The notes: generated from the sequence alone by a model not told the origin. DNA of 62,445 nt from Anaerolineae bacterium (GCA_030432295.1 JAUIHI010000037.1:1-62445); one strand, 5' to 3'; counted from the first letter of the stretch, positions 42,211-51,034 are shown. A program made the numbers and translations.

Positions 42211-43383
42211 ATGAAAATTACCGACATCGAAGTCATCCGTATGCAGGCCAACGCGGAGCCGAGCAACAATTGGCTCTTTGTGCGGGTCCACACAGACGCG
42301 GGCATCACCGGCATTGGCGAGGGCAGTCTGCAATACAAAGACGCGGCCCTGACCGCAGAGATCGAAGCCTTTGCCCTCTACCTGCGCGGCCAAGACCCTT
42401 TTCAGATCGAACACATCTGGACATCCCTCTTCCGGCGCACCACCTGGAGCGGTGGCGCGGTGACGATCAGCGCCATCAGCGCCATCGACCTGGCCCTGTG
42501 GGATATCAAAGGCAAGGCCCTGGGCGTGCCGGTCTACGAACTGGTGGGGGGCAAAGTGCGGGATCGGGTTCCCCTATACGCCAACGGCTGGTTCACCCGG
42601 GGAAAACCCAGCGCGCACGGTCCCCAGGATGGCGCTGCGGACGAGCGCAAGTGGTACGCAGATTCGGCCAAAGTGGTGGTAGAGAAGGGCTTTCGCTGTC
42701 TGAAAATCTACCCCTTCAACGGCGAGCAGGTCATCACCCAGGAGCGCATCAATCGGGGCATCGGGCTGGTGAAGGCCGTGCGCGAGGCAGTGGGACCGGA
42801 CATCGAAATCGCCGTGGATGTGCGTGCCCGGCTCAACCCGTGGAGCACCAGCCGGGTCACACCTCTGCTGGAACCTCTGGACATCGCCTGGCTGGAAGAG
42901 CCGATTTTGTATGACAACGCAGAGGCAATGAGTGCGTTTGCCCGTTCCACCCGTATCCCCGTTGCCACGGGCGAGCAACTCTACACCCGCTGGGAGTTTC
43001 GCGACCTGTTGGAGCAGAACGCGGTCAAAATCATCCAGCCCGACATCTGCCACGCGGGCGGGATGTCCGAACTGAAGAAGATTGCAGCCATGGCCGACGC
43101 CTATTACGTCACCCTGGCCCCCCACAATTCCAACGGCCCCATCTCCACAATCGCCAGTCTGCATTTGGATATGAGCATACCCAATGTCCATCGCCAGGAG
43201 CTTTTCCTAAATTCTCTGCCCTACTATCAGGAAGTACTGACCAATCCGCTGATCATCGAAGATGGCTACGGCACCCCCCCCGCGGGTCCCGGCTGGGGCA
43301 CGGAACTGGACGAAGCGGTGCTTGCCAAATATCCGCCCGCCGAATATACGCCGATTGCTTCGGAGCCGTATCTGGCGTTTTGA
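42211..43383 (+). CDS. Enolase-superfamily sugar acid dehydratase (galactonate dehydratase-like)
   Basis: A 390-residue member of the mandelate racemase group of the enolase superfamily. Seen are KITDIEVIRM at the start, the capping domain, DLALWDIKGKALGVPVYELVGG, then the barrel metal ligands in DVRARLNPW (Asp), LEEPI (Glu) and ATGEQLY (Glu), and the base His in LAPHNSNGP. These fit D-galactonate or related acid-sugar dehydratases that yield 2-keto-3-deoxy acids, the substrate type of the nearby HpcH/HpaI aldolase. AAAAGGA precedes the ATG by about 10 bases. Confidence 0.88.
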   Translation: MKITDIEVIRMQANAEPSNNWLFVRVHTDAGITGIGEGSLQYKDAALTAEIEAFALYLRGQDPFQIEHIWTSLFRRTTWSGGAVTISAISAIDLALWDIKGKALGVPVYELVGGKVRDRVPLYANGWFTRGKPSAHGPQDGAADERKWYADSAKVVVEKGFRCLKIYPFNGEQVITQERINRGIGLVKAVREAVGPDIEIAVDVRARLNPWSTSRVTPLLEPLDIAWLEEPILYDNAEAMSAFARSTRIPVATGEQLYTRWEFRDLLEQNAVKIIQPDICHAGGMSELKKIAAMADAYYVTLAPHNSNGPISTIASLHLDMSIPNVHRQELFLNSLPYYQEVLTNPLIIEDGYGTPPAGPGWGTELDEAVLAKYPPAEYTPIASEPYLAF

Positions 43384-43393
43384 GTGACAGATC

Positions 43394-43433
43394 AAAAAGA
43401 GGCGGGGCTGCGACGCAGCCCCGCCTCTTTTTT
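43394..43433. terminator. Bidirectional terminator after the dehydratase gene
   Basis: Almost continuous palindrome: 19-bp arms AAAAAGAGGCGGGGCTGCG with complement and a T-run of six. It separates the convergent dehydratase and surface protein genes. Confidence 0.85.
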
Positions 43434-43434
43434 G

Positions 43435-43468
43435 AGAAGTTCAACTTTTCGGAAAAAGTTGAACTTCT
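43435..43468. repeat. AGAAGTTCAACTTTT hairpin (F4)
   Basis: 15-bp perfect arms, loop CGGA, one base after the terminator. The centre differs from the other family members by compensating changes (TTCAAC/GTTGAA in place of TTCGAC/GTCGAA), so the pairing is kept. Confidence 0.7.
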
Positions 43469-43476
43469 ATCAAATC

Positions 43477-44490
43477 CTATTCAGCAGCCAGGGCAAAGTA
43501 GACTACCTGGCCCGCCTCGGCGTCGATGTCCACAGTCACAGAGGCGCTGTTCTCGCCGTCCACGGCATAGCCGGGAACGCTTTCCAGCGAGACAGTGTAC
43601 TCACCTGCGGCCAAACCCTCGAAGAGTGCGCCGGTATCCGCACTGTCTACTGCCACTGCTTCACCCTCTGCCGGGGTCAGGGCAACCGTTGCGCCCACCA
43701 GAGCGGCCTCGTCCTCGTCCATCACACCATCAGCATTGGCATCCACAAAGAGCATCACCTGCACCGCGTCCGCGGCCAAGTCTGCGTGGACCGCCACAGC
43801 CGATGTGACAGAGGCGGCAATCGCTTCAGTCTCGGCAGGAGCAGCAGTTTCTGCGGCTGCGGCATCCACCGCAGGTGCTTCGGCTTCTGGCGCTGCGACT
43901 TCTGCCACAGTCGCTTCTGCGACAGGCTCGGCTTCCACAGCATTCACCGGTTCGGCAGCTGGAGCCGCAGTCGTGCCCATTTCAGACAGGGCCGAAGCCA
44001 GGGCAGCGGTGAAGGTGTCGAAGTTCTTGCGGGTCACATCCAGCGCGGCCACGGATTCGTCCAGGCCGTCAAGCCGTGAGCCTTGCTCGGACATAGCCGA
44101 ATTCAGGGCTGCGTCCAGGTCGGTCAGGCTGGTCTGCAATTGACCGATCACACCTGCTTCGCCTTCCATAGCGGCCAGACGAGCCGCCACAGTCTCCACA
44201 TTCTGGTTGACCGCGCCCACATTCTCATCTACCCGGGTCAGGCTGGCTTCGATGGCCGTCAGTTTGGCCGGGTTGATGAAGCGCAGGGTTCCGCCGTTCA
44301 AAATGTACAGAACAAGCAGTGTCGCCAGCACGCCAATAATCGCGCCGCTGATGGCGGAAATATAGGCTTCCAGCGACTCGTCAGCTTCCTTGACGCTGTA
44401 CTCCAACTTCGGTGGCTTTTCCACTTGCGCCTCCGCGTGCTCCGATACAGGGGTCTGTTTCATCGTCAAATGTTCTTGCTGTACGCTCAT
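43477..44490 (-). CDS. Membrane-anchored coiled-coil surface protein with SdrD_B-like domain
   Basis: A 337-residue protein. A 40-residue cytoplasmic start leads to one membrane helix (about 45-70, ISGAIIGVLATLLVLYIL). Outside are a heptad-like coiled coil (about 80-175), an Ala/Glu/Pro/Val-rich stalk (about 180-245) and a C-terminal beta domain (VMLFVDANADGVMDEDE, then EGLAAGEYTVSLESVPGY) that resembles the SdrD B / Cna B-like domain, including a calcium-style Asp-rich loop. It is probably a cell-surface stalk protein. AAGGAG lies 4 bases before the ATG at 44490. Confidence 0.8.
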   Translation of the reverse strand: MSVQQEHLTMKQTPVSEHAEAQVEKPPKLEYSVKEADESLEAYISAISGAIIGVLATLLVLYILNGGTLRFINPAKLTAIEASLTRVDENVGAVNQNVETVAARLAAMEGEAGVIGQLQTSLTDLDAALNSAMSEQGSRLDGLDESVAALDVTRKNFDTFTAALASALSEMGTTAAPAAEPVNAVEAEPVAEATVAEVAAPEAEAPAVDAAAAETAAPAETEAIAASVTSAVAVHADLAADAVQVMLFVDANADGVMDEDEAALVGATVALTPAEGEAVAVDSADTGALFEGLAAGEYTVSLESVPGYAVDGENSASVTVDIDAEAGQVVYFALAAE

Positions 44491-44886
44491 GATTCTCCTT
44501 TTTTGTTGCAAACGAACCCACACGCAGTGGGAGCCAACTGATTTCTATAGTACCATAGCCGCTGCCGATTGCCCGAAAAATCGTCTCTCAGCGCCCACGG
44601 ATTCTACCGATCTGATATTACAAAATAGATTACCACCCACCCAAAAAGGGCGTCGCTGGAGTTCATTGGGCGATGAGGGACCAGTCCCTATGGCTTCGTG
44701 AACTTTATCACATACGCAGCCCATCTATCATAGCGGTTAGAGGAAGTTCACGTCAAGTCGAACAGACTACAATTTGTATACGTTTCACGGGTTTTCCTCC
44801 CACCGAATTTGTCTGGCAAGTTTGTTGGCTGGGGCCGGGGGGCTATAATGGAAGAAGGAACGGGCGTGCATCGCATAGGGAGGGGT
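44491..44886. other. Divergent spacer
   Basis: About 400 bp between the surface protein and the methyltransferase gene. It holds a 9-bp inverted pair CGTGAACTT/AAGTTCACG (44697-44752) that could be a regulator site, and the promoter listed next. No gene seen. Confidence 0.4.
44822..44849 (+). promoter_or_regulatory. Promoter of the THUMP-like methyltransferase gene
   Basis: TTGTTG, a 16-bp G-rich spacer and a perfect TATAAT, 37 bp before the chosen ATG. If used, it rules out the upstream ATG at 44848. Confidence 0.45.
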
Positions 44887-46104
44887 ATGGCAACCCAAGG
44901 GACCGGAGAAGTGGATTTTCTCTTTTCCTCCAAAGCCGCGGATGTGTTGGCAAGGCTGACCGGCGCGGATCTTTCGCCCGCCGGTCACTTGGCGCTGCTC
45001 ACCGAACTGCGTGCCAGCTATACCCCGGCAGAGGCTGGAGCGCTGCTCCGGTTGGCGGTGGCCCGCCAGAAGGCAGCGGGCAAATTCCCCGACGCCGACC
45101 GCCTCTTTTTCACGCCAGAGGCATTGGAGCAGGCCACGGCCTGGCCCATCGCTCAACACAGGGCCGCCCATTTGCACCGCCATGCGCCGCCTGGACCGGT
45201 GCTCGATCTGGGCTGTGGTATCGGTGGGGACACCCTGGCCCTGGCCCGCCACCGCCCGGTCGTCGCCTACGAGACCGACCCCGTGCGGCTGCGCTTTGCC
45301 CAGGCTAATGCGGCCGCGTTGGGACTGTCGGAACAGGTCGAATTTCGTCTGGCCGACTGGACTGCCGAATTGAAGGCAGACCGCCTGCCCCCGGCTGCGG
45401 CGACCTTTGCCGACCCGGCCCGGCGTGTGGAAGGGCGGCGGCTCTTTGGCCTGGAGCAGATGATTCCGCCCCTTTCGGTGCTGTTGCGTCTGCAAGCCTG
45501 CATCCCGGCCCTAGGGGTGAAGGTGGCGCCGGGCGTGGCGGATAGTGAGATACCCGCGGGCTGCGGGGTGGAATTTATCAGCCACGAGCGCACCTGCAAA
45601 GAGGCAATGCTCTGGTTCGGCCCCCTGGCAGATGGGGGTGGGCGGCGGGCTTCGGTCCACGACGAAGCTGGTTGGCACAAGATTCGTGCCTCCCTTGTGC
45701 CGCCGCCGCTGGGTGAACTGAGCGTCGGTGACTATCTCCACGAGCCAGACCCGGCGGTGATTCGGGCCGGTCCTTTTGCCGAACTGTGTGAGATGCTGGG
45801 CGCACGTCTTTTTGATGCCCAGATTGCCTATCTGGTGGGGGCAACCAGCCCGACCGGAAGCGAAGCAGCGCCCTTTGTGCAGAGTTTTCAGATTGAGGAG
45901 ATCCATCCCTTCAGCCTGAAAACCCTGAACCGGCGACTGCACGCATTGGGCATCGGCCAGGTGGAGTTGAAGCGCCGGGGGCCACCCATCGAGCCGGAAT
46001 CCTTGCGCCCGCGGCTGAAACTGGTGGCAGGCGGGCGGCCCGGTGTGGCGATTTTAACCCGTCGGGGCGACGAACGGCTGTTGCTGATGGCACGGCGGAT
46101 TTGA
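44887..46104 (+). CDS. SAM-dependent methyltransferase with THUMP-like C-terminal domain
   Basis: A 405-residue class I methyltransferase. Motif I is VLDLGCGIGGDTLALA, followed by YETDP and a ATFADPARRVEGRR segment that replaces the usual DPPY motif. The C-terminal part (EIHPFSLKTLNRRLHALGIGQVELKRRG) matches the THUMP-like domain of this family, which points to RNA binding; the RNA target is unknown. ATG codons at 44887 and 44848 are both possible; the former follows the TATAAT promoter and a GGGAGG, though at short spacing. The next gene is CinA-type. Confidence 0.85.
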   Translation: MATQGTGEVDFLFSSKAADVLARLTGADLSPAGHLALLTELRASYTPAEAGALLRLAVARQKAAGKFPDADRLFFTPEALEQATAWPIAQHRAAHLHRHAPPGPVLDLGCGIGGDTLALARHRPVVAYETDPVRLRFAQANAAALGLSEQVEFRLADWTAELKADRLPPAAATFADPARRVEGRRLFGLEQMIPPLSVLLRLQACIPALGVKVAPGVADSEIPAGCGVEFISHERTCKEAMLWFGPLADGGGRRASVHDEAGWHKIRASLVPPPLGELSVGDYLHEPDPAVIRAGPFAELCEMLGARLFDAQIAYLVGATSPTGSEAAPFVQSFQIEEIHPFSLKTLNRRLHALGIGQVELKRRGPPIEPESLRPRLKLVAGGRPGVAILTRRGDERLLLMARRI

Positions 46105-46117
46105 AAAGAGAGTGAGC

Positions 46118-46185
46118 AGTGACCAGTCATCAGTAGACTGGCGCATAACGGCGCATCAGAAACTGATAACCGATGACTGGTCACT
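46118..46185 (+). terminator. Family B hairpin after the methyltransferase gene
   Basis: 14-bp perfect outer arms AGTGACCAGTCATC/GATGACTGGTCACT. 13 bp after the stop, 23 bp before the CinA-like start. Same family as 25532 and 40562. Confidence 0.55.
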
Positions 46186-46208
46186 ATCCATAACCAACGG
46201 AGCTTTCA

Positions 46209-46718
46209 ATGAATATAGAAGCACCCATCACAGAAACCGATCTCATCCCCCTGGCCCGGTCGATGGGTCAAGCCCTGACCAAGGCGGGCCTGCTGGCGGC
46301 CACTGCCGAAAGCTGCACCGGCGGGCTGGTAGGCCATCTGATCACCGAAGTTCCCGGCTCGTCGGGCTGGTTTGTCGGCTGTGCCGGTGTCTATAGCAAT
46401 GCGGCCAAGGAGCGGTTGCTGGGCGTGCGCCACGAAACCCTCCTGGCCTACGGCGCGGTGAGTGGGCAGACAGCCCAGGAAATGGCTCAGGGCGCGCTGG
46501 CCCTGTACGCCGCGGATGTGGCTGTCTCTATCACTGGGATTGCCGGGCCGGGGGGCGGCACAGCCGAGAAGCCGTCCGGGCTGGTCCATCTGCATCTGAG
46601 CGCCACCGACGGAACCGAACGGGCCGAGCGGGTCGTTTGGACGCGGGATCGCAGAGGAAACAAATTACTCAGTGCACAATTGGCCCTGCAAATGCTACTG
46701 GATTTTGCAGAGAAATAG
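46209..46718 (+). CDS. pncC: CinA C-terminal-type nicotinamide-nucleotide amidase
   Basis: A 169-residue PncC/CinA C-terminal domain protein. [38 protein letters not shown] and [20 protein letters not shown] are the family signatures, including the catalytic Ser and Lys region. It deamidates nicotinamide mononucleotide to recycle NAD. It is the short form without the molybdopterin-binding COG1058 domain. CGGAG precedes the ATG. The next small gene starts 10 bp downstream. Confidence 0.9.
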   Translation: MNIEAPITETDLIPLARSMGQALTKAGLLAATAESCTGGLVGHLITEVPGSSGWFVGCAGVYSNAAKERLLGVRHETLLAYGAVSGQTAQEMAQGALALYAADVAVSITGIAGPGGGTAEKPSGLVHLHLSATDGTERAERVVWTRDRRGNKLLSAQLALQMLLDFAEK

Positions 46719-46728
46719 GAGATTTTTT

Positions 46729-46995
46729 GTGACAACTCAAGTTCTGGTTCAAGAAGACGTGCACGTGCTCGTGCGCGTGTTGCCGTCTGGCTCTGTGCGA
46801 CCCACCTCTTTTGTCTGGCGGGATCAGACCCGTTATGTGTCGGAGGTAGGCCGCCAGTGGGAGGAGCGGGTGGAAGGCAAGAGTATGCGCTGCTTTCTGA
46901 TCAAAGCCGTGGACAACACCCAATACGAACTGCGTTGGGACCCGGCCGGAGATCGGTGGACGCTGCACCGGGCCTGGCTGCAAAATCTGGTTTGA
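46729..46995 (+). CDS. Small conserved protein (DUF6504-like)
   Basis: An 88-residue protein starting with GTG; AGGAG lies 7 bases upstream. The sequence is beta-rich and aromatic (SFVWRDQTRYVSEVGRQWEE, YELRWDPAGDRWTLHRAWL) and looks like the small DUF6504 family, whose function is unknown. It is 10 bp downstream of the CinA-like gene and likely in the same operon. Confidence 0.6.
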   Translation: MTTQVLVQEDVHVLVRVLPSGSVRPTSFVWRDQTRYVSEVGRQWEERVEGKSMRCFLIKAVDNTQYELRWDPAGDRWTLHRAWLQNLV

Positions 46996-47238
46996 GGCTG
47001 AGGAGAGGGACGCAGATTTTTATGATTTGAATTGATCTGCGCTGATCCAGAGAAAATCTGCGTTTTCAGCGTCTATCTGCATCCAGCTTTTTCCTATCAG
47101 GCGACACGACCGGTTGACACCGATAACGACGAAAATCAGAACGCAGATTACACAGATTGCGCAGATTTTCGCAGAAGAAATCCGTGTTCCTTTTGATCCG
47201 TGTATACAAAGCTATTTTCAGAACAGGCGAGAGATTCT
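46996..47238. repeat. Spacer filled with family D and E repeat words
   Basis: GACGCAGATTTTTATGATTTGAATTGATCTGCG (split copy of the 59152 palindrome arm), AACGCAGATTACACAGATTGCG, and ATCCGTGTATACAAA. No gene. It separates the DUF6504-like gene and the DUF3291 gene. Confidence 0.55.
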
Positions 47239-47694
47239 ATGAATAGCCAAGACTTTCATCTGGCCCAACTGAATATCGGGCGCACCCGCTTTGCCGTGGA
47301 CGATCCGGGTATGGCCGATTTTATGGCAGGGCTGGATCGCATCAACGCGCTGGCCGAGGCGACGCCGGGCTTTGTCTGGCGTTTGCAGAGCGACAGCGGC
47401 AATGCCACCGACATTCAGGCCTTCGACGATCCCCGGCTGCTGGTGAATATGTCGGTCTGGGAATCCATCGACGCGCTGCGTGGCTATGTCTACCAGAGCG
47501 GACACGTGGATTTTCTGCGCCGCCGCAAGGAGTGGTTCGATGCAGCGGAGACGCCTTTTCAGGTGCTCTGGTGGGTGGTTCCGGGCCACATTCCCACTGT
47601 CAGCGAAGCCAAAGAGCGTCTGGAATACCTGAGCGTCCACGGCCCCACACCCCACGCCTTCACCTTTCGCACCCCCTTCCCGCCCCAGCCATAG
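47239..47694 (+). CDS. DUF3291 domain protein
   Basis: A 151-residue protein with the DUF3291 pattern: HLAQLNIGRTRFAVDDPGMADFMAGLDRINALAEATPGFVWRLQ, then NMSVWESIDALRGYVYQSGHVDFLRRRKEWF and WWVVPGHIPTVSEAKERLEYL. This dimeric alpha-beta barrel-like family is related to antibiotic monooxygenases; the activity is unknown. The ribosome binding site is weak (GCGAGAG). Confidence 0.88.
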   Translation: MNSQDFHLAQLNIGRTRFAVDDPGMADFMAGLDRINALAEATPGFVWRLQSDSGNATDIQAFDDPRLLVNMSVWESIDALRGYVYQSGHVDFLRRRKEWFDAAETPFQVLWWVVPGHIPTVSEAKERLEYLSVHGPTPHAFTFRTPFPPQP

Positions 47695-47838
47695 AAGCTC
47701 TTTACCGTCGATTTCATCTGTAATACGGCCTGCAATAATCCCCTGTCATACTACCCTCGCTATGCCAGAGAAAGCACTCTCGGCAATCAATCAAAATGTC
47801 AAACCAATGGACATAACCAGACACAGGAGTAAATACAG

Positions 47839-48426
47839 ATGAATACTGACCTCGCCGGAACATTGATCGGGATGTTGAGCAACGGAGAATTGGACAAACT
47901 CGGCAGCCAGTTGGGCACAGACCCGGCCAGCACGCAGAGAGCAGTGAGCGCGGCGGTGCCTATGCTGCTGAGCGCGCTGGGCAAGAACGCGGCTTCCCCT
48001 CAGGGGGCGGCAGAGCTGCTGGGTGCGTTGAGCCGGGATCACGACGGCAGTGTGCTGGATAACGTGGACGCGGCATTGGGCAGCGGCAGTCTGAGTCAAG
48101 ACGGCGCGGCCATTCTGGGCCACGTGTTGGGCAACAAACAGGGCACTGTGGCCGCGGGGATCGGCCAGGCCACTGGTCTGACTGCCGACACCAGCAGCCA
48201 ACTGCTGGCGATGTTGGCCCCACTGGTCATGGGAAGCCTGGGCAAGACCCAGCGCGAGAGCGGGCTGGATGCTTCGGCCCTGGCCTCGATGCTGGGCGGC
48301 CAGCGGGAACAGGCCAACGCGGGCCTGGGCGGTCTGGCGGGTCTGCTCGATATGGACGGCGACGGTGACATCACCGACGATGTGGTGAATCTGGGATCGA
48401 AGCTGCTGGGTGGATTGTTCGGGTAG
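47839..48426 (+). CDS. DUF937 domain protein
   Basis: A 195-residue protein, Gly/Ala/Leu-rich, starting LAGTLIGMLSNGELDKLGSQLG and ending with a Gly-Asp-rich calcium-type loop (MDGDGDITDDVVNLGSKLLGGLFG). This matches DUF937 (YidB-like), a family of unknown function that has been linked to stress. No signal peptide or membrane helix. AGGAG lies 9 bases before the ATG. Terminator downstream. Confidence 0.88.
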   Translation: MNTDLAGTLIGMLSNGELDKLGSQLGTDPASTQRAVSAAVPMLLSALGKNAASPQGAAELLGALSRDHDGSVLDNVDAALGSGSLSQDGAAILGHVLGNKQGTVAAGIGQATGLTADTSSQLLAMLAPLVMGSLGKTQRESGLDASALASMLGGQREQANAGLGGLAGLLDMDGDGDITDDVVNLGSKLLGGLFG

Positions 48427-48481
48427 AGGATACCACCCTTCAAAGCTCTACTTGTCAGAGACAGTTGAACTTTGAATCAAT

Positions 48482-48535
48482 CGGTTAACCAAAGGAGACC
48501 CGTCGCTTGTGGGCGACGGGTCTCCTTTGGTTAAC
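48482..48535. terminator. Strong terminator hairpin
   Basis: Perfect 24-bp stem (GGTTAACCAAAGGAGACC... and complement) with loop TTGTGG, 56 bp after the DUF937 stop. Confidence 0.7.
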
Positions 48536-48772
48536 CCGACTTGCAGTCTGGGAAAACTACCGGGCCATTCAGAGCAATCTGTGGCACATTCTTCTTCCAC
48601 CACCCATTGCACCAACCCTCCACACCCTCTCCACAATTTCTCCAGAATCCTCGTCCATACTAGGCAGAGGAGCCAGATGGTGGGATAATAAGATTCTGAG
48701 GAATGAGACGGCAGAATCCCAACATCTCATCATCTCACTACCCAGCCAGAGATTATTGCCCAAGGAAAAGTC
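48536..48772. other. Spacer before the second exporter operon
   Basis: No gene or repeat family recognised. GATAATAAG near 48685 could hold a -10 element, without a clear -35. Confidence 0.3.
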
Positions 48773-49618
48773 ATGGCCCAATCCACAACCAATCCCCTCA
48801 TCGAAATCGTCGATCTGACCAAAGTCTACAAAATGGGAGAAATGGAGGTCCACGCCCTGCGCGGGGTCTCCCTCTCTATCCAGCCCGGCGAATATGTGGC
48901 GATTGTGGGGACCAGCGGTTCCGGCAAGAGTACGCTGATGAATATGATAGGCCTGCTCGACCAGCCCACCGGCGGTATCTATCGGGTGCGGGGGACCGAA
49001 TCCCAGAAGTTGGGCAAGAAGGCTCTGGCCGATCTGCGAAACCGGGAGATCGGCTTTGTCTTTCAACGTTTTAATTTATTGGCCAGGGCCACGGCCATGC
49101 GCCAGGTGGAACTGCCCCTCTTCTACGCCGGGGTCAGCAACCGCAAATCCAGGCAGATGGCGACAGACGCGCTCACTCGGGTGGGGCTGGGCGAGCGCAC
49201 CCACCACCGCCCGGAGGAACTCTCCGGCGGTCAGCAGCAGCGGGTGGCGATTGCCCGCGCGATTGTCAACCAGCCCAGCCTGCTCCTGGCCGATGAACCC
49301 ACCGGCGCACTCGACACCCACACGGGCGAGGAAATCCTGACTCTCTTCGAGGAACTCCACAGCCAGGGCTTGACGCTTATCGTCGTCACCCACGACCCGG
49401 ACGTGGCCGCACGTGCCCACCGGGTGGTGACAATGCGGGATGGACTGATTGTGGAAGATCGGGTGCAGGTTCCCAGCAAAGCGGCCCCGGCCCCGGCCTT
49501 TCCCGCGCCTGCTGTGCCTGCGCCCCAGCCAGAGGCCGACTCAGTCACCCAGCCATCCGCCCAGCCAGCCACCCAGCCCCGTGTCATTCTGGAAACCCTG
49601 GACGGAGCTGCTGCTTAG
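48773..49618 (+). CDS. ABC transporter ATP-binding protein (MacB type)
   Basis: A 281-residue ATPase. Walker A GTSGSGKST (about residues 43-51), signature [14 protein letters not shown], Walker B LLADEPTGALD and VTHDPDVAARAHR are clear; VFQRFNLLARATAMRQVELP is the MacB-type Q-loop region. A Pro/Ala/Gln-rich tail of about 50 residues follows, unusual for these ATPases. First gene of the second exporter operon in the window; the pair at 49711 and 51035 completes it. Confidence 0.93.
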   Translation: MAQSTTNPLIEIVDLTKVYKMGEMEVHALRGVSLSIQPGEYVAIVGTSGSGKSTLMNMIGLLDQPTGGIYRVRGTESQKLGKKALADLRNREIGFVFQRFNLLARATAMRQVELPLFYAGVSNRKSRQMATDALTRVGLGERTHHRPEELSGGQQQRVAIARAIVNQPSLLLADEPTGALDTHTGEEILTLFEELHSQGLTLIVVTHDPDVAARAHRVVTMRDGLIVEDRVQVPSKAAPAPAFPAPAVPAPQPEADSVTQPSAQPATQPRVILETLDGAAA

Positions 49619-49624
49619 AAGCTC

Positions 49625-49687
49625 AACCACAAAGGCCCGAAGACTCAAAGAAAAGCGTTTCCTTCGTGCCCCTGTCTCTTTGTGGTT
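49625..49687 (+). repeat. AACCACAAAG hairpin between exporter genes
   Basis: 10-bp outer arms and a CGAAG/CTTCG inner pair. Related to the 37586 hairpin. It lies between ATPase and permease genes, as the 10330 hairpin does in the first operon. Confidence 0.5.
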
Positions 49688-49710
49688 GTAGTCATTTGGA
49701 ATTCTAAAAC

Positions 49711-50949
49711 ATGAAAATTCTTCGTTATTTTAATGTGGCCCTGGAAAGTATCTTCTCCCACAAGATGCGCGCCATCCTGACAATGCTGGGCATTATCATC
49801 GGCGTGACAGCGGTGCTGGTGACAATGGGCATTGGCCGGGGCGCGGCGGCCAGCATCACCGGAGAGATCGCCAGCCAGGGCACTACACAGTTGACAGTCA
49901 TGCCCGGCGCGCTCAACACCGGCGGGGTACGCCAGGCCAGCGGCTCGTCCAGCACCCTGACAATGGGGGATGCGGAAGCTATCAGCGACCGCATCCTGCA
50001 CCCCAATGTGGTTTTGGTGGCCCCGGCCTACACAGGCAGCAGCCAACTGGTGGTGGGCGACACCAACAACCAGAACCAGGTGGTGGGTGTCACAATGGAT
50101 ATGTTTATTGTGCGCAACTGGGAGATGGAGTATGGCCGCTTCTTTACCCAGGAAGAGATTGAGGATCAGGCCCATCTGCTCGTCCTCGGTGCCACCGCAG
50201 CCAAAGACCTCTTTGTCAATGTCAACCCCATCGGCCAGACCGTGCGGGTGAAAAACGAACCCTTTACCGTCATCGGCGTTCTGTCGGAAGAGGGCGGCTT
50301 TGGCGGCGCGGATGACCAGGCGATTGTGCCATTGGGTGTGGCCCAGGGACGTCTCTTCAACGCAGCCCGTTACCGGGGCGACTATACAGTGACAAGCATC
50401 TACGCCAATGCTTCCAGCGAAGAACTGGTCCCTATGGCCAAGGCGGAAATCGAACGCACTTTGCGTATGCGCCATCAATTGGATGTGGACGACAGCAACG
50501 ACTTCAGTATCATCGACCAGGCCAGCCTCCTCGACATCATCGGCAGCATCACCGGGACTCTGACCATCTTTCTGGGCAGCATCGGGGCTATCAGCCTGCT
50601 GGTGGGCGGCATCGGCATTATGAACATTATGCTCGTCTCCGTCACCGAACGGACCAAAGAGATCGGCCTGCGCAAGGCCCTGGGAGCCTACGACAGCGAC
50701 ATTCTGCTCCAATTTCTGGTGGAGGCGCTGGTGTTGACCGTCCTCGGCGGGCTGATCGGCGTGGGACTGAGCTTTGGCATCGGCTGGCTGGTTGGGCAAA
50801 TTCCCGGCTTTGATTTCGAGGTACTGATCGGCATCGATATTATTATTCTGGCTGTGGCAGTCTGTGCGGCCAGCGGTTTCATCTTTGGCCTCTATCCGGC
50901 CATGCGCGCCACCCGGCTCGACCCGATCGAGGCCCTGCGCTACGAATAG
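49711..50949 (+). CDS. ABC transporter permease (MacB type)
   Basis: A 412-residue MacB-like permease with the usual four helices: one at the N-terminus (about 20-42) and three in the C-terminal FtsX domain (about 280-405). The MacB_PCD periplasmic domain lies between. MLGIIIGVTAVLVTMGIGRGA and TKEIGLRKALGAYDSDIL are the family hallmarks. Works with the upstream ATPase and downstream adaptor to export an unknown substrate, for example a peptide, lipid or antibiotic. Confidence 0.93.
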   Translation: MKILRYFNVALESIFSHKMRAILTMLGIIIGVTAVLVTMGIGRGAAASITGEIASQGTTQLTVMPGALNTGGVRQASGSSSTLTMGDAEAISDRILHPNVVLVAPAYTGSSQLVVGDTNNQNQVVGVTMDMFIVRNWEMEYGRFFTQEEIEDQAHLLVLGATAAKDLFVNVNPIGQTVRVKNEPFTVIGVLSEEGGFGGADDQAIVPLGVAQGRLFNAARYRGDYTVTSIYANASSEELVPMAKAEIERTLRMRHQLDVDDSNDFSIIDQASLLDIIGSITGTLTIFLGSIGAISLLVGGIGIMNIMLVSVTERTKEIGLRKALGAYDSDILLQFLVEALVLTVLGGLIGVGLSFGIGWLVGQIPGFDFEVLIGIDIIILAVAVCAASGFIFGLYPAMRATRLDPIEALRYE

Positions 50950-51034
50950 AGACGGCGTGCAATCCGCACACTTGCGGTCTGTCGTCTGCCGTCGCAAGCA
51001 ATACCGATATTCTATATCCTCGGAGTAATACGTA
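50950..51034. repeat. GACGGC/GTCGTCTGCCGTC spacer repeat
   Basis: Starts with GACGGCGTGC and ends with GTCTGTCGTCTGCCGTCG, an inverted pair of the same family as 21011-21136. It sits between permease and adaptor genes. Confidence 0.45.

Noticed and set aside
46996-47238. Small RNA or riboswitch in the spacer before the DUF3291 gene
   Set aside because: The sequence is explained by dispersed repeat words shared with other spacers; no known riboswitch core is present.
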